Below, one piece after another: positions 1-5,924 of a stretch of DNA of 6,667 nucleotides (position 1 is the stretch's first letter; the number at the start of each line of letters is the position of its first letter). The position numbers and the translations under genes were made by a program. The notes beneath the pieces were generated by a model, which saw only the letters and a list, made by a program, of their open reading frames with translations, was not told where the DNA came from and searched no databases. The stretch is from Alphaproteobacteria bacterium (GTDB taxonomy: Bacteria > Pseudomonadota > Alphaproteobacteria > RF32 > CAG-239), in NCBI GenBank assembly GCA_003542415.1, contig DPKR01000089.1:1-6667 (forward strand), given 5' to 3'.

Positions 1-618
1 GTCAAAACCTTGAAAGGCGCTGAACATGCCGTTTTGCCAGACAGAATTGAAGCCGGATCTTATGCCATTGCAGCAGCAATCACAAAGGGGAAAATTGAGC
101 TTGTGAACGCTGTTGCAGAGCATTTGAAAACCCCTTTAAACATTTTGCGCAATATGGATATCAAAATCACCGAAAAAGCAAACAGCATTGTTGTTGATGC
201 AAGAAATGCCGATATGACCGGACAAGATATTATGACAGATTATTACCCCGGTTTTCCAACGGATTTGCAAGCACAGTTTATGGCTTTGATGACGGTTGTC
301 CCGGGTGCTTCAATGGTGACTGAAAATATTTGGGAAAACCGCTTTATGCATGTGCCGGAATTGATGCGTATGGGCGCAAACATTAATGTTCACGGGCACG
401 CTTCGGCCATCGTTCGCGGCGTGAAAAAGCTTTCGGGTGCGCCGGTGATGGCAACAGATTTACGTGCCTCATTTGCGCTTGTTTTGGCAGGACTTGTGGC
501 AGACGGTGAAACAATTGTCAACCGCGTATATCACCTCGATCGCGGCTATGAAAAGCTGGAAGAAAAGCTAAAGAGTGTTGGCGCGGACATTGAACGTATC
601 AAAGAAGACGACTTTTAA
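1..618 (+). CDS. murA: UDP-N-acetylglucosamine 1-carboxyvinyltransferase (MurA), C-terminal half, 5'-truncated by window edge
   Basis: MurA transfers enolpyruvate from PEP to UDP-GlcNAc, the first committed cytoplasmic step of peptidoglycan synthesis. The open frame enters at base 1 and gives 205 residues, about half of the usual 420. Visible signatures are [19 protein letters not shown] near the left edge, [10 protein letters not shown] (the Asp at codon 88 matches the catalytic Asp305 of E. coli MurA), [30 protein letters not shown] and the terminal [13 protein letters not shown], whose Arg matches E. coli Arg397. The PEP-loop Cys/Asp115 region lies outside the window and cannot be judged. 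The reading frame is intact to a TAA at 616-618, and the last bases of that stop begin the left arm of a long inverted repeat. The downstream gene (rplQ) converges on it. The TTG at codon 4 is only the first start-like codon in view, not the real start. Family assignment is very secure. Confidence 0.97.
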   Translation, partial: VKTLKGAEHAVLPDRIEAGSYAIAAAITKGKIELVNAVAEHLKTPLNILRNMDIKITEKANSIVVDARNADMTGQDIMTDYYPGFPTDLQAQFMALMTVVPGASMVTENIWENRFMHVPELMRMGANINVHGHASAIVRGVKKLSGAPVMATDLRASFALVLAGLVADGETIVNRVYHLDRGYEKLEEKLKSVGADIERIKEDDF

Positions 619-740
619 AAGCTCGTCTGGCTGGCATCTAATACAGAAAATTTCGTTTGTGCTCGGTCATGTACGTTTATGTACACTCCCTTCGCATAAA
701 CTCGATTTTCTTATTATATGCACACACCATCCGAGCTTTT
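617..740. repeat. Long imperfect inverted repeat after murA (about 58-60 nt arms, 6-nt loop)
   Basis: The left arm 617-674 and right arm 681-740 are imperfect reverse complements over their full length. The outer 9 bp are perfect (AAAAGCTCG 617-625 with CGAGCTTTT 732-740). Further matched blocks are GCAT/ATGC, TAATA/TATTA, GAAAAT 646-651 with ATTTTC 705-710, GTTT/AAAC, and an inner TGTAC 670-674 with GTACA 681-685 around the loop GTTTAT. Several mismatches would be G-U pairs in RNA. The right arm ends in five T's (737-741), so the folded transcript could also terminate murA. It could be a mobile palindromic repeat (MITE- or REP-like) or a large terminator. The sequence shows the symmetry; the function is inferred. 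Confidence 0.75.
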
Positions 741-768
741 TGTGCTATATTATTCGCTCTATAAAGAT

Positions 769-802
769 AAAAAAACGAACCGGAGTACCGATTCGCTTTT
801 TT
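769..802 (-). terminator. Rho-independent terminator, likely of rplQ (possibly bidirectional)
   Basis: The stem 776-783 with 788-795 surrounds the 4-nt loop 784-787. On the minus strand seven T's (complement of A769-775) follow the stem and the position 780/791 pair becomes a U-G wobble, giving eight continuous pairs. On the plus strand the same position is a C-A mismatch, though six T's (797-802) follow. The better pairing in the minus direction and the distance of about 40 nt beyond the rplQ stop point to rplQ as the main client. It could also back up murA termination. Confidence 0.8.
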
Positions 803-835
803 AAGGAGTTCATTATGAAATAAAATCTCAGAAAA

Positions 836-1423
836 TTAAGCTTCAGCTTTTTTTGATTTTGTTGTTTTTGTTGTTTTGGTTGCTTTCTTTTCTGTTGTTG
901 AAGCCTTAGGAGCGGCTTCTTTTTTAGCTTTTGCAGAAGCTTTCTTTTCAGCTGTTGAAGTTTTCGGTGCTTCTTCAACAGGAGCATTGGCAGCAGCTTC
1001 TTGAGCAGCAAGAGCTTCTTTCTCAGCCTTGACGCGAGCTAAATCTTTTGAACCTTTGGCAGATGTGTCTCTATCAACGAGCTCAATAATAGCCATCGGT
1101 GCGCAGTCACCATATCTGAAGCCTGATTTCAAAACGCGAGTGTATCCACCATTACGATCTTTATAACGAGGGCCGAGTGTTGAGAAGAGTTTTGCAACCA
1201 CTTCATCATCACGCAAGAAAGCAGCAGCTAAACGACGGCTGTTCAAATCGCCTTTCTTGGCAAAAGTAATCATGCCATCAGCAAAAGAACGAAGTTCCTT
1301 CGCACGGGGCAAAGTTGTTGTAATTTGTTCATGTGTTAACAATGCGTTTGTCAAGTTAGCGAACAAGGCGCGGCGTTGGCTTTTCGGCATGTTAAATTTG
1401 CGTTGTTTGTCACCATGTCTCAT
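836..1423 (-). CDS. rplQ: 50S ribosomal protein L17 with long Ala/Lys-rich C-terminal extension
   Basis: L17 binds 23S rRNA near the exit side of the large subunit. The family core is residues 1-118: [11 protein letters not shown] at the start, [57 protein letters not shown] and [13 protein letters not shown]. Residues 119-195 form a low-complexity tail rich in Ala, Lys, Thr and Glu, making 195 residues against roughly 120-140 for the usual protein. The ATG at 1421-1423 is preceded by AAAGGA (minus strand) about 8 nt upstream, and MRHG is the canonical L17 N-terminus, so the start is secure. In most bacteria rplQ directly follows rpoA; here the upstream same-strand gene is an unrelated hypothetical protein and rplQ has its own candidate promoter and structured leader. 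A terminator lies at 769-802. The tail is likely disordered and basic. Confidence 0.97.
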   Translation of the reverse strand: MRHGDKQRKFNMPKSQRRALFANLTNALLTHEQITTTLPRAKELRSFADGMITFAKKGDLNSRRLAAAFLRDDEVVAKLFSTLGPRYKDRNGGYTRVLKSGFRYGDCAPMAIIELVDRDTSAKGSKDLARVKAEKEALAAQEAAANAPVEEAPKTSTAEKKASAKAKKEAAPKASTTEKKATKTTKTTKSKKAEA

Positions 1424-1521
1424 GGCAAAATTCCTTTCTTAAATTTGTTATGCTTTGCGGGGCAAAGCGGATAAAACCTCTGTTTCGACCACCTTAAAAT
1501 GAATCGAAACCTCAAATGAGT
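1424..1521 (-). promoter_or_regulatory. rplQ 5' leader with two hairpins
   Basis: The predicted leader of about 98 nt carries two inverted repeats. The 5' one pairs 1504-1510 with 1482-1488 (7 bp, extendable by two U-G pairs). The 3' one pairs GCTTTGC with GCAAAGC (1462-1468 with 1452-1458) around a 3-nt loop, ending about 12 nt upstream of the AAAGGA ribosome binding site. Long structured leaders often mediate autogenous control of ribosomal proteins; that role is inferred here. I match it to no known riboswitch or r-protein leader family. Confidence 0.45.
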
Positions 1522-1527
1522 GAACAC

Positions 1528-1576
1528 CTTCTAGCATATAAAAATTTGAAAAGCAAGTGTTTTTTTTATTTTTTTT
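1528..1576 (-). promoter_or_regulatory. Candidate rplQ promoter with A-tract UP element
   Basis: On the minus strand TTGCTT (1551-1556) and TAGAAG (1528-1533) are 17 bp apart, and the -10 is preceded by TGC, an extended -10 element. Immediately upstream of the -35 lie two runs of eight A's split by one T (complement of 1560-1576), placed like an UP element. The hexamers are only moderate matches; the A-tracts and extended -10 strengthen the case. The stop codon of the upstream gene sits inside the A-tract. Confidence 0.55.
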
Positions 1577-2039
1577 AATCGTTTTCTCTGTCTTTCAAAA
1601 TAGCTTCAACGGCATAAGCATATTCATACGGTTTGACATATTTTTGATCTTCGGGATTGACAGGATGGGCGCCTCTGTTTGCATACATACGAAGAGAATC
1701 TGCCCTACCGGAAGAGATAATATCAAGATATTTTTCAAAACTGCTAAACACACAAGGGATAATGAGAAGTTTGCCTTGTCTGATTAAAGGAAGATTTGTT
1801 TGATGATCGCGCACAACATACATCGCTCTGATTTGTTCATCACCTGTGCCGCCAATGCCTTTTTCAGGTTTTGAAAATTTTTGACAATCAGCAGCGGGAT
1901 GTTTTATCTGCAAATCTTTTAAATAAAATTGCATCGCCATTTTTTCTAATGTGCTAATATTTGGCTCTGAAAGTTTATTTAAAATTTTTTGCTTTGTTTT
2001 TTGGAGCTTTACAGCTTCATAGCTCATTTGTTCTGCCAT
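1575..2039 (-). CDS. Hypothetical protein, 154 residues, unrecognised
   Basis: I recognise no family. The start is taken at the ATG 2037-2039 (MAEQMSYEAVK) because AAAGGA lies 6 nt upstream (2046-2051); the in-frame ATG at 2066 lacks a comparable site. The product looks soluble: no signal peptide and no membrane segment. Residues 1-48 are probably helical and rich in Lys, Gln and Leu. A Gly-rich turn (KGIGGTGDEQ, about 60-69) leads into a likely alpha/beta region containing IRAMYVVRDHQ, GKLLIIPCVFSS and ANRGAHPVNPEDQKY. The C-terminus is helical and charged. It lies 58 nt downstream of the prmA-pepP stop on the same strand and 151 nt upstream of rplQ, so it may be cotranscribed with prmA-pepP. 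Frame length, ribosome binding site and tight fit between neighbours support a real gene; the function is unknown. Confidence 0.75.
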   Translation of the reverse strand: MAEQMSYEAVKLQKTKQKILNKLSEPNISTLEKMAMQFYLKDLQIKHPAADCQKFSKPEKGIGGTGDEQIRAMYVVRDHQTNLPLIRQGKLLIIPCVFSSFEKYLDIISSGRADSLRMYANRGAHPVNPEDQKYVKPYEYAYAVEAILKDREND

Positions 2040-2061
2040 GTGAAATCCTTTCGAGGCAAGC

Positions 2062-2090
2062 GACATAACACAAGATTTTTTTTAAATCAA
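2062..2090 (-). promoter_or_regulatory. Weak candidate promoter for the 154-residue hypothetical gene
   Basis: On the minus strand TTGATT (2085-2090) and TATGTC (2062-2067) are 17 bp apart in the 58-nt gap after prmA-pepP. The match is weak, and readthrough from the upstream gene is an equally good explanation. I see no terminator in the gap. Confidence 0.25.
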
Positions 2091-2097
2091 GCAATTT

Positions 2098-4605
2098 TTA
2101 AATCAAACGGCATTTATTTTCGAGCCAAACTCTTTCTTGTTTGTTCAACAGGGGGTGCAATGTTTCAAAAACCCTTTGATGATATTGATTAAGCCAGCTT
2201 TTTTCAGATTCGGTCAAAAGTTCGGGTTTGATTAAATTCAAATCAATCGGGCAAAGTGTTAAAGGCTCAAAGCAAAGATATCTTTTCTTTTGATCAGGCT
2301 TTGTATAAACCAAATTTTCGATTCGGATGCCGTAGGCGTTTTCAAGATAATAGCCCGGTTCAATTGAGGTGATGTAACTTTCTAAAACCGGAGTTGTGTT
2401 GTGTTGGTTGATTGAAAACGGCGATTCGTGCACGTTTGAAAAATAACCGACGCTATGGCCTGTGCCGTGTTTGAAATCTTTGCCCTGTTGCAAGAGGACA
2501 TTTCGGCAAACAGCATCGAGTTCGTTTGCCGGTGTGCCTTTTTTGAAAGTATGCGAGGCAAGGGCGATGTGTGCCTTTAAGACAAGTGTAAAATCTTTTT
2601 TGATTTCATTTTTAATGTGTCCAAACCCTACTGTTCGTGTAATGTCCGTTGTTCCATCAAAATACTGTGCACCGCTGTCTAAAAGGAGAAGCGCGCTTTT
2701 GGAAAACTTTTTATTTGTCTTTGAGCTCGGTTGATAGTGAACTATGGCGGCATTTGAGCCGATGGCGGCAATGGTGCCGAAACTTTCCGAAAAATAATAT
2801 TTTCCACATGCGCGAAATTCATGAAGCTTTTGGACGACATCAAGTTCGGTTAAGCCTTGATAATTTTTTTCCAGCCAACAGAAAAATTTAACAAGAGCAA
2901 CGCCATCTTTAATATGGGCATTGATAAAACCTTTGAGCTCGACAGGATTTTTTTGAAGTTTGAGGTTTGAAAGGGCCATAAAATTGATGTCTTCAAGGTT
3001 TGATGCTTCTTGGAAGAGAGCAAGCGGCGTTTGCGCTGCATTGTAAATTACTTTAACGCATTTATTCAAATCTTTGATAAGTGTTGAGATTTTTTCAAAG
3101 CTGTATACCTTTAAGCTGCCGTCTTTTTTGAGCAATCCGTATGCGCGCAAAACAGGCGTATCCGGCAAATCAAAAGCGCGCAAGTTCGAAAGCCACGAAA
3201 GCTCGGCGGCAGATGTAATCAAAAGGGCGTCGAAACCTTTGGGAAAAGCTTTGACAACAGCTGTGCATTTTTCTTTTGAAGAAAGCCCCGCAAATTTTTG
3301 AGGGTGTTTGAAAACTTTTTGAGGCGGGGTTAAACCGCTTATCGGCACATCAAAAGAAGGTATAAGATTTATGCCGTGGTTTTCAAAGAGCTTTGTTTCA
3401 AGTTTTGAAACGACCCATGGATTAAATAACAATTTTTGAAAATTATTTTCTTTGATCAATCGCAATAAATCAGTATAAAAATTTTGAGTGTCAATAACCT
3501 CAATGTTTTTTGAAGTTTCTTTGCGCGCTTGGATGGAATAACGCCCGTCAACAAGCAAAAAAGCTTTGTCTTTTGCAACCAACATCATGCCTGCAGAACC
3601 GGTAAAGCCGGAAAGCTCGGATATTATGTTTTCATTAAATAAAATATCTTCGCCTAAAAACATATTATCGCGTTTAATCAAAATCGATTCGCCCTTTTTA
3701 AGATCAGATTGAATTTGCATAAGATTTTGCTTTTTTTGAATGAGGGCTGCACGCCAATGTTCGTTTTTGTATAGCTTGGTGAGCTTAAAGCCGACTTTTT
3801 GAAAAGCGCCTAAAACCCAATCGGTTTGGGCATCAGTAAAGCCGGATAAAACAGCATAACCATGCGGTTTTAGAGATTTTGCCATGTCTTTGGCCATCAA
3901 AATGAGCGGGCGCGCTAAAATATTTGCAAAAACAAGATCATACGGCGCATTTTTTTTGACGGCTTTTGCCTTAAAGCCATTGCTGTATGAAACATCCATA
4001 AGGTCTTGAATGTTGTTGTCATAGGCATTTTGGGCAGCAACATTGACCGATTCGATATCAATATCAACGCCCAAGATGTGAGGTTTGAGCTTAGACCATT
4101 TTTTTGCTGCTGCAATGGAAAGCACGCCGGAACCTGTGCCGACATCAATAATGTTTTTTGGGCAAAAAGAACTGTGTGATAAATCAGAGAGTGCGGTTAA
4201 ACACATATGTGTTGTCGGGTGTGTTGAGCCAAACGCCGTTGCGGCATAAACTTGTATAGGGATTTTTTTTGTTTTCGGAGCCTTTTTTTCGTGTATACCG
4301 TAAACGCAAAAATCAGCAACTTCTTGCGGGGCAAATTTGATAACGTTTTCGGTGAGCCAATTTTTGTTTTTTAAAACATCAATTTTGTATGAAGGAAGAG
4401 AAATATCGGCTTTTTTTGCGGCTTTTAATAAGTCTTCTTCATTAAAAGAAAGGGGAGCATAACCGACATATTGCTCTTTATTGTCATCGGTAAAATTCAA
4501 GGCGGAAACCTCAAAATAAGAATCTAAAAACTCGGCAATGTTTTGCGGCAAAACGTTTATCGGTTCAAAAGTGACGGTGATACAACTTGAAATATTATCT
4601 TTCAT
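2098..4605 (-). CDS. prmA: Fused PrmA (ribosomal protein L11 methyltransferase) - Xaa-Pro aminopeptidase (APP1/M24B type), 835 residues
   Basis: Two enzymes share one frame. Residues 1-294 are PrmA, the SAM-dependent methylase of L11: substrate-side motif AFGSTHPTTHMCL (124-136), SAM site DVGTGSG (154-160), GVDID (179-183) and DLVFANILARPL (223-234). Their length matches E. coli PrmA (293). Residues 296-835 are an APP1-type aminopeptidase P (pepP), which removes N-terminal residues preceding proline: GFTGSAG near its start, two creatinase-like N-terminal domains, then the M24 fold with all five metal ligands, D643, D654, H717 (in HGTGHSVG), E749 (IEPGYY) and E763 (RIEN), and the usual APP1 C-terminal domain (ESEKSWLNQYH). 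Both halves look catalytically complete. The seam has an internal ATG (M296) without a Shine-Dalgarno and an A7 run four codons before it. There is no strong ribosome binding site at 4605, and an in-frame TAA at 4621-4623 excludes a longer start. Only a weak promoter (TTTAAA-N17-TATAAC, minus strand, 4646-4674) is visible. A homopolymer indel error that artificially joins two genes remains possible. Confidence 0.93.
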   Translation of the reverse strand: MKDNISSCITVTFEPINVLPQNIAEFLDSYFEVSALNFTDDNKEQYVGYAPLSFNEEDLLKAAKKADISLPSYKIDVLKNKNWLTENVIKFAPQEVADFCVYGIHEKKAPKTKKIPIQVYAATAFGSTHPTTHMCLTALSDLSHSSFCPKNIIDVGTGSGVLSIAAAKKWSKLKPHILGVDIDIESVNVAAQNAYDNNIQDLMDVSYSNGFKAKAVKKNAPYDLVFANILARPLILMAKDMAKSLKPHGYAVLSGFTDAQTDWVLGAFQKVGFKLTKLYKNEHWRAALIQKKQNLMQIQSDLKKGESILIKRDNMFLGEDILFNENIISELSGFTGSAGMMLVAKDKAFLLVDGRYSIQARKETSKNIEVIDTQNFYTDLLRLIKENNFQKLLFNPWVVSKLETKLFENHGINLIPSFDVPISGLTPPQKVFKHPQKFAGLSSKEKCTAVVKAFPKGFDALLITSAAELSWLSNLRAFDLPDTPVLRAYGLLKKDGSLKVYSFEKISTLIKDLNKCVKVIYNAAQTPLALFQEASNLEDINFMALSNLKLQKNPVELKGFINAHIKDGVALVKFFCWLEKNYQGLTELDVVQKLHEFRACGKYYFSESFGTIAAIGSNAAIVHYQPSSKTNKKFSKSALLLLDSGAQYFDGTTDITRTVGFGHIKNEIKKDFTLVLKAHIALASHTFKKGTPANELDAVCRNVLLQQGKDFKHGTGHSVGYFSNVHESPFSINQHNTTPVLESYITSIEPGYYLENAYGIRIENLVYTKPDQKKRYLCFEPLTLCPIDLNLIKPELLTESEKSWLNQYHQRVFETLHPLLNKQERVWLENKCRLI
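3730..3736 (-). other. A_AAA_AAG slippery heptamer at the PrmA/PepP junction
   Basis: Minus-strand codons 290-292 read CAA AAA AAG, which holds A_AAA_AAG in the frame used by the E. coli dnaX -1 frameshift site. A -1 slip here would read eight more codons and stop at TGA (3704-3706), giving a free PrmA of about 300 residues; reading straight on gives the fusion. I see no upstream stimulatory Shine-Dalgarno and no strong downstream hairpin, so the motif is visible but its function is unproven. Confidence 0.35.
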
Positions 4606-4617
4606 TTTTTTACAGCT

Positions 4618-4646
4618 TTGTTATCTTTTTGTTTACTAAATATAAG
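4618..4646 (+). promoter_or_regulatory. Candidate promoter of the lipoprotein gene
   Basis: TTGTTA (4618-4623) and TATAAG (4641-4646) are 17 bp apart, matching the sigma-70 consensus at 4/6 and 5/6. They lie in the 90-nt divergent space between prmA-pepP and the lipoprotein gene. The predicted start of transcription, near 4653, leaves a leader of about 43 nt. Confidence 0.5.
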
Positions 4647-4665
4647 TTATACTCCTTTTTAGATT

Positions 4666-4677
4666 ATGTTTAAACAT
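4666..4677. repeat. Perfect 12-bp palindrome ATGTTTAAACAT
   Basis: A perfect palindrome lies between the candidate promoter and the start of the lipoprotein gene and overlaps the weak -35 of the divergent prmA-pepP promoter. It could be an operator. In AT-rich DNA a palindrome of this length can also be chance. Confidence 0.3.
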
Positions 4678-4695
4678 TTTTGAAGAGATATGCAA

Positions 4696-5460
4696 ATGAA
4701 AAAATTAGCCCTTCTTTTGACAGTCGGAATATTGGCTGCTTGCTCATATTCCAACAACAGTGTTAACTTTTTGCCATTTAGAAACAAGGTGTTTACCATT
4801 TGGCAAACAGACAGCATTTTTTATTATGACAAGAGTTTAAATTCTGAATTTTTAGCAGAAAGCACAACCACAACCGAAGACAAAATGGAAAGAGGTCAGG
4901 TTTTGGTGACGCACGCGGGCGATGTGATGGCCTCATCTAAAACATATCGCACGGATTATTACAGCACGGAAACCGTTAAACCGACGAAAAACGGGGTGAT
5001 GGATTCGGCTTATTCACCGCTGAAGATCAGAAAGAACGCGACATATAATGCGTTTGGTGAAGTTAAACACGATGGTGAGACATATATGTTGGTGCGTCAA
5101 GGCAAGAGCAATGACATCATTTTAGTCAATGGTGATGGTGAGATTTATGAACACATCGGACGTATGGTTGACGGAAGACTTGCCGTGTTGAGCGCTAAGT
5201 TTTATATTTCGCCTGAAGACTTGAGAATGATTCCGGTTGTGAATACACGTGTTGAAGAAGCTGGCGAAGAATCAGGCTTTACATTAACTTATGACGGGCT
5301 TGATAACGACGGCTATGATATGGTTTTCACATATGAAGAAGAAGGCTATGATGCCGAAGAAATCAGATTTTCAATCTGCGATGAAAAAATCGAAATTCAC
5401 GGTATGAAGATTGATGTTTTCAATGCAAGTGAAGACAAGATTGAATATATGATTCAATAA
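4696..5460 (+). CDS. Putative lipoprotein of unknown function, 254 residues
   Basis: The N-terminus MKKLALLLTVGILAAC is a typical lipoprotein signal: two lysines, a hydrophobic stretch and an LAAC lipobox with Cys16 as the lipidation site. Ser at +2 is compatible with outer-membrane sorting. The ATG at 4696 is preferred over the one at 4690 because GAAGAG (4682-4687) is 8 nt from the former and only 2 nt from the latter. The mature protein has no further membrane segment. Its middle looks beta-rich (VLVTHAGDVMAS, NAFGEVKHDGETYMLVRQG), and the last 70 residues are strongly acidic (DGLDNDGYD, EEEGYDAEE). I do not recognise a family. It has its own candidate promoter and a strong terminator (5479-5509), so it is probably monocistronic. 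The envelope location is well supported; the role is not inferable. Confidence 0.88.
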   Translation: MKKLALLLTVGILAACSYSNNSVNFLPFRNKVFTIWQTDSIFYYDKSLNSEFLAESTTTTEDKMERGQVLVTHAGDVMASSKTYRTDYYSTETVKPTKNGVMDSAYSPLKIRKNATYNAFGEVKHDGETYMLVRQGKSNDIILVNGDGEIYEHIGRMVDGRLAVLSAKFYISPEDLRMIPVVNTRVEEAGEESGFTLTYDGLDNDGYDMVFTYEEEGYDAEEIRFSICDEKIEIHGMKIDVFNASEDKIEYMIQ

Positions 5461-5478
5461 TTATTTGAAAAATGTTTG

Positions 5479-5509
5479 AAAAGGCCGAAATGAAAATTTC
5501 GGTCTTTTT
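5479..5509 (+). terminator. Rho-independent terminator of the lipoprotein gene
   Basis: A 13-pair stem (5479-5491 with 5496-5508, including one G-U pair at 5484/5503) closes a GAAA tetraloop (5492-5495) and runs into five T's (5505-5509) and a further AT-rich stretch. It begins 19 nt after the stop codon. The A-rich left arm may let it work in both directions, but no gene converges on it. Confidence 0.92.
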
Positions 5510-5530
5510 ATTTATAAACAATCGGTTTGC

Positions 5531-5558
5531 TTGAAAAAATAAAAGTTTGGCTTATGTA
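5531..5558 (+). promoter_or_regulatory. Candidate promoter of the rhodanese-rnhB pair
   Basis: TTGAAA (5531-5536, 5/6 match) and TATGTA (5553-5558, about 3/6) are 16 bp apart, just after the terminator and 19 nt before the rhodanese start. The -10 is weak, but a promoter is needed here because the preceding terminator is strong. Confidence 0.4.
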
Positions 5559-5576
5559 GTAAAAAAAGGAGGGAAT

Positions 5577-5888
5577 ATGAAGTTTATCAAGCCGAAAGAT
5601 TTAACCGAAAAATCATTTATTCTGGATGTTCGCGAAGAAGATGAACATAAAGAAGAAAGTCTTGAATATAATCATATCTTAAAACCGCTTAAAACATTAG
5701 AGCCTGAAATTTTTATCAAAGAGCATAAATTAAGCGGCGATGAAACAATAAACATTATCTGTTCTTCAGGCGGCAGAGCCTCGGAAGCGGCGCAAATGTT
5801 TGAAAAACATGGCTACGACAATGTGGCGGTTGTCATCGGCGGAATGATTGAGGCAGATTACGAAGGTGTGCCGATTGTGCGAAATTAA
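5577..5888 (+). CDS. Single-domain rhodanese-like sulfurtransferase, 103 residues
   Basis: Rhodaneses carry sulfur as a persulfide on an active-site Cys. The protein has the compact fold of a stand-alone domain: FILDVREEDEH (14-24) as the first strand and CH2A-like motif, the active-site loop CSSGGR (62-67) with Cys62 as the persulfide carrier and Arg67 closing the loop, then helix ASEAAQMFEKHGYDNV and the terminal VIGGMIEADYEGVPI, in which the Trp often found after GG is absent. The start is the ATG at 5577, set by AGGAGGG (5567-5573); the upstream TTG at 5547 would place this ribosome binding site inside the coding frame. No signal peptide is seen, so it is cytoplasmic. It lies 56 nt upstream of rnhB with no terminator between them, so cotranscription is likely. 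The specific sulfur acceptor cannot be told from sequence. Confidence 0.92.
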   Translation: MKFIKPKDLTEKSFILDVREEDEHKEESLEYNHILKPLKTLEPEIFIKEHKLSGDETINIICSSGGRASEAAQMFEKHGYDNVAVVIGGMIEADYEGVPIVRN

Positions 5889-5924
5889 AGCAAAAGTTTT
5901 GAAATAAAGCGATATTTATGTTAA

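Noticed and set aside
575..823. Plus-strand open frame of 82 codons overlapping the murA end and the inverted repeat
   Set aside because: It starts inside murA, has no ribosome binding site and crosses a large palindrome and a terminator; nothing in it resembles a protein.
745..1011. Minus-strand Lys/Leu/Gln-rich frame
   Set aside because: It is the low-complexity tail of rplQ read in another frame.
1560..1576. T8-A-T8 run as a terminator
   Set aside because: No stem precedes it on the plus strand and nothing is transcribed in that direction; on the minus strand it is an A-tract better explained as an UP element for rplQ.
1557..1787. Plus-strand frame of 76 codons opposite the hypothetical gene
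   Set aside because: It begins in a T-tract, has no ribosome binding site, and is the antisense shadow of the 154-residue gene.
2040..2066. Longer start (ATG at 2066) for the hypothetical gene
   Set aside because: The AAAGGA site lies inside this extension and points to the ATG at 2039.
2098..4605. Plus-strand and other-frame open frames within the prmA-pepP gene
   Set aside because: They lack ribosome binding sites and family motifs, and lie opposite or inside a long gene with conserved motifs throughout.
4652..4657. Minus-strand AAGGAG in the prmA-lipoprotein intergenic space
   Set aside because: No ATG, GTG or TTG follows at usable distance, so it is not the prmA ribosome binding site.
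4690..4695. ATG at 4690 as the lipoprotein start
   Set aside because: It is only 2 nt from the GAAGAG ribosome binding site; the ATG at 4696 has normal spacing and gives a standard MKK signal peptide.
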